Source of the DNA: PFJX01 sp964466195
GTDB lineage: Bacteria; Pseudomonadota; Gammaproteobacteria; Burkholderiales; Thiobacillaceae
DNA: 64,000 nt
Assembly (NCBI GenBank): GCA_964466195.1
Contig: CAYXMQ010000006.1
Coordinates: forward strand, 105,200 to 169,199
Direction of reading: 5' to 3'
The notes beneath the pieces were generated by a model, which had not been told where the DNA came from, did no database searches, and was given only the letters and a program-made list of their open reading frames with translations. How positions within the stretch are numbered: position 1 is the first letter of the stretch; every line of letters begins with the position of its first letter. Shown here piece after piece: positions 58,442 through 64,000 of the stretch. A program made the position numbers and the translations under genes.

Positions 58442-58762
58442 CGAGCGATGCCTTTGGGCGGGTTTGCGTAGGGGTGTCCGTGCACACTGCCGTAATACGG
58501 CCGCAATGAGACAAGCTCGCGCAGGATAACCGCGCTGTACGACAGGCTGACGACAAGCAGCGAAAACCTCCCGGCTCGAAGGCATGGTTGAGCGCAGCAA
58601 CCCGCCTTAAGCGGCGTTTTGTGCATCGTGGCCGCCGTTTCGGCGACAACTCGCCGGCCGCCGCGCGTCGACTCGGCCGATTCCTAGTTCATGTTGCAGC
58701 GCCGAGTGCAGGCCCGCCCACACTAATGCGAAAATGCCGCGAATCTATCGACGAGCTCCGAC
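58442..58762. other. Intergenic region before the PEPCK-like gene
   Basis: This 321-base gap between divergent genes contains no RNA gene or strong terminator that I can recognise. A GC-rich hairpin-prone stretch lies at about 58650-58690. Promoters for both sides are expected but not resolved. Confidence 0.4.
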
Positions 58763-61700
58763 ATGAACAACGATCTTCCCCGCGCCCTGCAAGCCGCGCA
58801 CAAACCGATTCCCCCTGCCCGCATGAAGCGGGTGCGCCAGATCAATCTGCAGCTCGCTTCGCTGATGCAGCCCGGCTGGATGGGCGACGCCGACGACCTG
58901 CTGGATACCGCCGACGACCTGTTGCGCAACTATCGCCAGCATCGCCGGCTCTTGCAAGGCTACCGCTGCCCTGCCGACCAGCGCATTCAGGATTTCGTCA
59001 ACGCATATCTGGCGCGCAACGGCGTCACCGCGAACCTGCAGCTGCCGGCCGACCCGTTCGTGCTCGACCGCGCCGGCCTGGCGGCGGAACTGTCGCTGCC
59101 GGCCGATGGCGACCTGTTTCAATCGCCATGGCTGACCTCCTACCGCGTGCGCCAAGGCGTGCTGCACAACCCGGGCAAGGATCGCCGCACCACCGACGGC
59201 GTGTTCCATATTGTCGAAGGCGGCCTGCCGATTCCGTGGGACAAGAAAGCGGTGCCGGCGGCCACCTTCGCGGCGCTGTTCAAGGCGGCGATGAATCCGC
59301 CCGATGCGCTGCTGAAGCTGCCGTTCACGGCGAATCAGGAGCACGGCGCGCATTTGTGGGTGTCGTTGATGCTGCGGCCGCTGGTGTCGCCCGAAGTCGC
59401 CGGCGTGATGCCGGAAAAACGCATGGAAACGCGCTTTTTCGCGCCCGGCGGCCTGGTCGCCAATCTCGATTTCGTCGAACGCATCTTCGGCAACGCCGGC
59501 GACCCGTATCTGCCGCATAACGATGCCGGCCTCGATGTCAGGCATTGGTCCGGCCATACCGGCTGCGTGATTCTGGCGCCGCACCTGACCGGCCTGTCCA
59601 AAAAAGACGTCGGCCTGCCGCATTACGACGCGGCGACGGAACGCCAGCGTCGCGACGGCATGTGCTGGCAAAGCGAGGACGAACGCTACAACGACGGCGG
59701 CGCCTTCAAGATCGTCTGCCGCGACATGAACGGCGTCATCGTCACGTTGATCGCCGACAATTATTTCGGCTACAGCAAGAAGGAAATCAAGTCGCAGATC
59801 AGCTATGCCGCCAACCTGTTCGGCGGCGCCGAAGAAGAGCATTCCGGCGGCGCGCTGGCCTTCCCGAGTTTCAATCTGGGCGACAGCTACAGCCTCGATT
59901 CGCGTTACCTGGCCGAAGGCCACAGCATGCTGGACATGCAGCGCCTGTATGCCGACCACATCGACTTCCGCCCGGAAGGCCATGGCATCGACAAACGCTA
60001 TCCGCAGATCATCTATGTGCCGGAAGACACCCACATGGATTTGCAGGAGCAACAGGCCGACTGGACCTGGAGCAACGAACTGCGCCAGTTGAAGCTGCTC
60101 GCCGGCTACACCTACATCTACCCGTGCGGCTTCAAGGTGCATCTGGAAAAGCATCCGCACGCGCCCAGCTGGCGGCTGGTCGGCACCGAAGCCGAGGGCG
60201 CGTTCTGCTACAAGCCGTGCACGGTTTCCGGCGGCGGCAAGTCGGAGATTTCCAAATCCCTGGTCAGCGCGCTGCTGTCCGGCCCGTTCTATGTGCAAGA
60301 CCTGAAGCACGACCTCGATCAGGTCGCTGCGCTGGTGCGGCACAGCTATTGCGACCGTTTCAAGACGCCGCCCGCCGCCGGCATGGACACGCGCGGCCTG
60401 CTCTCGTCGAATCGCACGCTCGGCTCGGTGATCCGCCTGCTGACCCCGTCGGAGGAATACACCGACGCCTATAACGCCTGGCTGGAAACCATCCCGCCGC
60501 ATATCCGCGCGCTGGCCATCATCATCAAGCGCTTCTACCGCCCGGAATGGGGCAACGACTGGCGCGAACATTTCCATGTCGACATGGTCGACGGCCGCCC
60601 GGCGCACGAGCTCAAATATCACCGCCGCCGGCTGGAAGCCAGCTTCCTGCGCGTCGGCCGGCTCGACGACGGCGCCTGGCGCGTCTACAAGGTGCGACAG
60701 GACTTCGTCGGCGCACAGAAAGTGCAGCTCGCCGACGACATCGCCGTTTCCGCCACGGTGCCGACCCGTTTGCTGCGCGACACCCAGGCCGGCATCGCGC
60801 AAGCCACCGCGTGCAAGATCGTCGCCAACTGCGAAACCCGGCTGTTCCAGCGCCCGGACGATGCCCGCCATCGCGGCCTCGACCCGCAGACCGAGCTCGA
60901 TCTGACGCTGGATGACAACTTCATTTCCAACTTCGAACCGCTCGGCCGCGACGACGCCCGCAATCTGGTCGATGACGTGCTGACGTTCCACCATTACAGC
61001 CCGCCGATGCAGCGCTTCATCGAAGCCGCCGCGCAGGAAGACGGCTACTTCGTGTCGTCGGCGCACCCGCGCATCGTGGGCGGCAAACCCAGCCCGAACG
61101 TGCGCTATCTGCAAGCCCGCCCCGATCTGGTCAATCCGATCGGCAGCTATATCGCCGAGATGGGCACCCGCCTGTTCCGCCGCATGCAGGCCGACGCGCC
61201 GGTGCATCTGCCGGTCAACACGATGCTGCCCGGTCGCCGCAACAACCCGCCCAAGCCCGGCATCCGGCCGCTGGCGGTGTACGCGCCGATCCATTACCAG
61301 GAACTGCCGGAACTGTTCATGGACTTCATCGCCAGCCTGTCCGGCAAATCGCCCTCCACCACCGGCGCCGGCTCGGAAGGCGCGCTGACCAAGGGACCGT
61401 TCAACGCGCTGTGCGCGACCGCCGATCTGAACAACGCGCTGGTGTCGTTCATCCTGTGCGGCCACGACGGCTACACCACCGCCGCCGGCCATATCGGCCC
61501 GAACCGGCGGGTCGACCACGACATCAGCTTCCTGATGCCGGAAATCTGGTGCCGGCTGACCCCGGAGCAGCGCGAAGCCAGCTGGCTGATCGAAAAAGGC
61601 TATCTGGAAAAACTGGCAGACTTCGAGTTCGAAGGCCAGACCGTGCGCGCCAGCCGTCTCGGCTACCGCATCACGCCGCGCTTCATGCACGCCTTCCTGG

Positions 61701-62239
61701 GCAAGATCTTCGACGATCCGATGCAGGTCTTCGACGAAGCCATGCTGCGCCCGGAATCGCAGGATCTGGCCGCCTTCGTCGATGGCGTCAATCACATCGT
61801 CGAAGCGCACGAAAAGGTCGCCAAAGGCTATCTCGCCGACGGCTCCATCGCCGATGCCTGCCCGCCGCTGCAAGCCTTGCTGAGCATCATGGCCGAGGGC
61901 CAGTTCGAGGGCAAAGACCTGACCCATCCCGACATCCGCCGCCTGTTCAGCAAGGAAACCGTGCTGGCCAGCGACTGGTACCAGCAACGCCTGGCCATCA
62001 AGCAGCAGCGCGACATCGCCCTGGCCCGGCGCCACGTCGACTACCTGACGCAATTCCTCGCCAAGGCCGAAACCCGCTGCGAACCGGACGATATTGCGCA
62101 TTGCGAAGCGTTATTGATCGAAGCCCGCGCCCAGCTGGAGGCAGTCAGCTCCGCGGCCTACCTGAAGAACCTGTGGGGCAGCCTGGGCGCAGACTGGGTG
62201 CATCGGCAAGCCCCGGCCGGGTCGGGCCAAGCGCAATGA
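58763..62239 (+). CDS. Probable PPi-type phosphoenolpyruvate carboxykinase
   Basis: This is the largest gene in the window, 1158 residues, with no signal peptide or membrane helix. Size, a central SGGGKSEISKSL phosphate-binding-like loop (about residue 490) and many conserved charged blocks match the unusual PPi-type PEPCK (EC 4.1.1.38) described from Entamoeba and Propionibacterium, which uses pyrophosphate instead of ATP or GTP. It is unrelated in length to the usual enzymes of about 540-620 residues. The assignment is from family memory and is not proven; otherwise it is a conserved large protein of unknown role. A pseudouridine synthase gene overlaps its stop. Confidence 0.72.
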   Translation: MNNDLPRALQAAHKPIPPARMKRVRQINLQLASLMQPGWMGDADDLLDTADDLLRNYRQHRRLLQGYRCPADQRIQDFVNAYLARNGVTANLQLPADPFVLDRAGLAAELSLPADGDLFQSPWLTSYRVRQGVLHNPGKDRRTTDGVFHIVEGGLPIPWDKKAVPAATFAALFKAAMNPPDALLKLPFTANQEHGAHLWVSLMLRPLVSPEVAGVMPEKRMETRFFAPGGLVANLDFVERIFGNAGDPYLPHNDAGLDVRHWSGHTGCVILAPHLTGLSKKDVGLPHYDAATERQRRDGMCWQSEDERYNDGGAFKIVCRDMNGVIVTLIADNYFGYSKKEIKSQISYAANLFGGAEEEHSGGALAFPSFNLGDSYSLDSRYLAEGHSMLDMQRLYADHIDFRPEGHGIDKRYPQIIYVPEDTHMDLQEQQADWTWSNELRQLKLLAGYTYIYPCGFKVHLEKHPHAPSWRLVGTEAEGAFCYKPCTVSGGGKSEISKSLVSALLSGPFYVQDLKHDLDQVAALVRHSYCDRFKTPPAAGMDTRGLLSSNRTLGSVIRLLTPSEEYTDAYNAWLETIPPHIRALAIIIKRFYRPEWGNDWREHFHVDMVDGRPAHELKYHRRRLEASFLRVGRLDDGAWRVYKVRQDFVGAQKVQLADDIAVSATVPTRLLRDTQAGIAQATACKIVANCETRLFQRPDDARHRGLDPQTELDLTLDDNFISNFEPLGRDDARNLVDDVLTFHHYSPPMQRFIEAAAQEDGYFVSSAHPRIVGGKPSPNVRYLQARPDLVNPIGSYIAEMGTRLFRRMQADAPVHLPVNTMLPGRRNNPPKPGIRPLAVYAPIHYQELPELFMDFIASLSGKSPSTTGAGSEGALTKGPFNALCATADLNNALVSFILCGHDGYTTAAGHIGPNRRVDHDISFLMPEIWCRLTPEQREASWLIEKGYLEKLADFEFEGQTVRASRLGYRITPRFMHAFLGKIFDDPMQVFDEAMLRPESQDLAAFVDGVNHIVEAHEKVAKGYLADGSIADACPPLQALLSIMAEGQFEGKDLTHPDIRRLFSKETVLASDWYQQRLAIKQQRDIALARRHVDYLTQFLAKAETRCEPDDIAHCEALLIEARAQLEAVSSAAYLKNLWGSLGADWVHRQAPAGSGQAQ

Positions 62240-62991
62240 CCAATCTTGCGCCCAGCCCCAACCCGGACGGCATCCGCCTATCCAAGCTGATGTCCGAACG
62301 CGGCATCTGCTCGCGCCGCGAGGCGGACAGCTATATCGCCCGCGGCCTGGTCATCGTCGACGGCCAGCGCATCACCGAGCTCGGCACGCGGGTCAAACCC
62401 GAATGCACGATCGAACTCGCCAGCCAGGCCCGTAGCGACCAGCAGCAGCGCGTCACCATCCTGCTGCATAAACCGGTCGGCTACGTCTCCGGCCAGCCCG
62501 AACCCGGCTACAAGCCGGCGGTGATGCTGATCAAGCCGGAGACATTCTGGCAGGGCAGCGGCGGCCCGGCGTTCAACGGCAACCACCTGAAAGGCCTCGC
62601 CCCTGCCGGCCGGCTGGACATCGACTCCACCGGCCTGCTGGTGCTGACCCAGGACGGGCGCATCGCCAAACAACTGATCGGCGACGACTCCGACATCGAA
62701 AAGGAATACCTGGTCCGGGTAGAAGGCCGGCTTACCGATCAAGGCCTGAAACTGCTCAACCACGGCCTCGAACTCGACGGCAAGAAACTGCGCCCGGCGA
62801 AAGTCGCCTGGCAGAACGAAGACCAGCTCCGCTTCATCCTGAAGGAAGGCCGCAAACGCCAGATACGCCGCATGTGCGAACTGGTCGGCCTGACCGTCAT
62901 CGGCCTGAAGCGCGTGCGCATCGGCCAAATCCCGTTGGGCCACCTGCCGCTCGGGCAGTGGCGCTATCTGCGCGAAGACGAGGCGTTTTAG
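62236..62991 (+). CDS. rRNA pseudouridine synthase, RluF/RluB type
   Basis: The 251-residue protein has an N-terminal S4 RNA-binding domain (IRLSKLMSERGICSRREADS) and the RsuA/RluB-family catalytic core with the Asp in PAGRLDIDSTGLLVL and the C-terminal EGRKRQIRRMCELVG. It most resembles RluF, which modifies 23S rRNA near the peptidyl centre. The ATG overlaps the previous stop by four bases. Confidence 0.9.
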   Translation: MTNLAPSPNPDGIRLSKLMSERGICSRREADSYIARGLVIVDGQRITELGTRVKPECTIELASQARSDQQQRVTILLHKPVGYVSGQPEPGYKPAVMLIKPETFWQGSGGPAFNGNHLKGLAPAGRLDIDSTGLLVLTQDGRIAKQLIGDDSDIEKEYLVRVEGRLTDQGLKLLNHGLELDGKKLRPAKVAWQNEDQLRFILKEGRKRQIRRMCELVGLTVIGLKRVRIGQIPLGHLPLGQWRYLREDEAF

Positions 62992-63037
62992 GACAAGGAA
63001 AACATCAGGACAAAGCGTTACATGACTCACCAAGAAA

Positions 63038-63250
63038 ATGGGCATGGGCACACAGGAACTGGTGGCATTAGCTTTGAAACTCGATCCAGCGGAACGCTTC
63101 GACTTGGTTGAGCAGGTGCTGCACAGCCTGGACAGGCCCGACCCTGATATCGACCGCATCTGGATTGATGAGGCGGAGCGCCGTCTGGCCGCCTACCGTG
63201 CCGGTAAAGTTCAAGGCGTCCTTGCGGAAGAAATCTTCGGTGAATTCTGA
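63038..63250 (+). CDS. Addiction-module antitoxin, PF09720-like
   Basis: The 70-residue acidic protein reads LVALALKLDPAERFDLVEQV then SLDRPDPDIDRIWIDEAERR and YRAGKVQGVLAEEIF, the pattern of the unstable antitoxins paired with RelE/ParE-type toxins. Its stop overlaps the toxin ATG by one base (TGATG). A second start two codons downstream (63044) is possible. Confidence 0.85.
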   Translation: MGMGTQELVALALKLDPAERFDLVEQVLHSLDRPDPDIDRIWIDEAERRLAAYRAGKVQGVLAEEIFGEF

Positions 63251-63549
63251 TGCGCGTAGTCTTTTCAACCGAAGCGCGGCGCGAATTCGAGGAGTCCGAG
63301 CGCTACGACAACCGTCAGTCACCACGACTGGGCGATGCCTTCCGGACGGAAATCAAATCGGCCTTAGCGCGCATCCGGGCCTGACCTTTGTCTTGCCCAA
63401 TCGAGCGGGGAGACATCCGTCGCCTGACGTTGAGTCGGTTCCCCTACAAATTGCTGTACTCGGTTGAAAGCGATCACATGTATGTCATCGCAGTTGCTCA
63501 CCAGCATCGTGATCCCGCCTACTGGATTGAACGCTCATCTGATCAATAA
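63250..63549 (+). pseudogene. RelE/ParE-type toxin gene broken by an in-frame TGA
   Basis: The frame reads MRVVFSTEARREFEESERYD and continues to RIRA, then TGA at 63382-63384, then in the same frame PLSCPIERGDIRRLTLSRFP and onward through AHQHRDPAYWIERSSDQ to TAA. The joined 99 codons give a normal-length toxin. The stop sits where family members usually have Trp, so one TGG-to-TGA change explains it. The antitoxin is intact. Confidence 0.85.
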
Positions 63550-63620
63550 GCCGGAAATGTCGATTTGCCCAGGAATATGCGTTTTCCATTCAACAGCACC
63601 AAATTTGCAAATAACACGAA

Positions 63621-63758
63621 CCAGGGCTGTTTCGCGGCAAGTGCGTCGCGGCGCTAGCGGCGGGGCTTGATCAGGGCGAACTGCGCCTGCCGGCGGAAGT
63701 GCGGGGAATGCCCGATGGGCTTGCCGTCCTGGCGGCGGTGGGGATAAGCGTAAGCCGG
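63621..63758 (+). pseudogene. Possible IS91-family transposase fragment
   Basis: In the frame starting at 63621 the translation GLFRGKCVAALAAGLDQGEL resembles the conserved FRGKF-type segment of IS91/ISCR transposases, then continues RLPAEVRGMPDGLAVLAAVG before losing similarity. No start codon or N-terminal catalytic part is present. The call rests on one motif and is tentative. Confidence 0.4.
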
Positions 63759-63842
63759 TTGACCCAAAAAGGGGGCGGGGCCATAGTCGCGACCATCGTT
63801 CTACATAGCCGCTTTGTCTGCTTTGTCTAAGCTAGCGGTTCA

Positions 63843-63940
63843 GTCCAACCGCTCGTATCCCTCGCCCCCCGTCAGACGCTTCGCGTAACCCAAGCCGTCT
63901 CGCGACTGGGGGGCGAGGGATACGAGTCATTTCGTTGGGC
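63843..63940. other. attC-like recombination site or large mobile-element hairpin
   Basis: A perfect 19-bp stem (CTCGTATCCCTCGCCCCCC at 63852-63870 with its complement at 63908-63926) with an inner 5-bp pair is bounded by GTCCAAC (63843-63849, fits RYYYAAC) and GTTGGGC (63934-63940, fits GTTRRRY). These are the outer cores of integron attC sites, and the 98-base span fits. The unpaired spacers are unequal (2 and 7 bases) and the stem is unusually perfect, so a terminator or IS91-type end is also possible. Confidence 0.45.
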
Positions 63941-64000
63941 GCCACTTAGCAGGCTGGTGAGAAACCTCCTATGAACCCCGGATTCCCAGGTGTTGGGAAG

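Larger units (their letters stand above)
63550..64000. other. Eroded accessory DNA to the window edge
   Basis: No complete gene lies in these 451 bases. The stretch holds a probable transposase fragment, a tandem 9-base duplication (GCTTTGTCT twice, about 63810-63830) and the large hairpin at 63852-63926. An ATG at 63971 is open to the edge but lacks a ribosome site. Confidence 0.6.

Noticed and set aside
58745..62101. A 1118-codon minus-strand frame opposite the PEPCK-like gene
   Set aside because: The length is notable, but the composition (His/Ala/Gly/Asp-rich, no domains) is typical of an antisense shadow in high-GC sequence, while the plus strand has family-like conserved blocks.
63971..64000. 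Start of a new gene in the last 30 bases
   Set aside because: The preceding ACCTCCT is the complement of a ribosome site rather than one, and only ten codons are visible.

Overview
The window is a GC-rich, gene-dense bacterial chromosome segment. Gene content and order point to a betaproteobacterium, probably a Nitrosomonadales- or Rhodocyclales-like lithotroph or respiratory generalist. Supporting signs are a full isc operon next to cysE, fmdB-DUF502-aspS, trpG-trpD, rplM-rpsI, erpA-argC, tusA-dsrE2, multihaem cytochromes and a very large PPi-type PEP-carboxykinase-like protein. No rRNA or tRNA gene was recognised. Functions are assigned by motif and family recognition only; no database search was run.

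Layout. 1-12.0 kb is mostly housekeeping: the end of an ApbC/Mrp Fe-S carrier, a DUF2892 protein, ilvA, rpiA, yacG, erpA, argC, the rplM-rpsI operon, a YdcF-type protein, an OsmC protein, a STAS-like protein, an EamA exporter, rmuC, a UbiH-type hydroxylase and dsbC. 12.0-15.6 kb holds a small secreted protein, trpG-trpD without trpE or trpC alongside, and a YheT-type hydrolase. 15.7-19.1 kb is a respiratory island: a nine-CxxCH cytochrome c fused to a membrane cytochrome b domain, a monohaem cytochrome c and a YceI protein. 19.4-24.4 kb holds a phage-like SSB-type protein, uvrA, a zeta-toxin relic and an HD-GYP protein.

24.4-32.3 kb is the isc system, all on the minus strand, in the order iscR-iscS-iscU-iscA-hscB-hscA-(DUF3050)-fdx-iscX, with cysE upstream and a promoter of IscR type-1 character. 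32.8-41.4 kb is mixed accessory DNA: a CBS-GGDEF-EAL protein, a DUF1127 protein, a MocR regulator with repeated operator-like sites, an MFS exporter, a DUF2975/XRE pair, and a TetR regulator beside tusA-dsrE2 with two identical 18-bp operator-like sequences.

41.6-50.2 kb is a signalling block: Hpt-REC-REC-GGDEF, a lone receiver, a CHASE-PAS histidine kinase, a HAMP-PAS-GAF-GGDEF-EAL protein and a divergent sigma-54 response regulator. With the HD-GYP and CBS-GGDEF-EAL proteins, four c-di-GMP enzymes lie in 27 kb. 50.3-63.0 kb returns to housekeeping and metabolism: trmJ, suhB, aspS, DUF502, fmdB, an acyl-AMP ligase, an alpha/beta hydrolase, an M14 peptidase, the PPi-PEPCK-like protein and an rRNA pseudouridine synthase.

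The last kilobase looks like eroding mobile DNA: an antitoxin gene, a RelE/ParE-type toxin gene broken by one in-frame stop, a probable IS91-type transposase fragment, and a 98-bp hairpin bounded by integron attC-like core sites.
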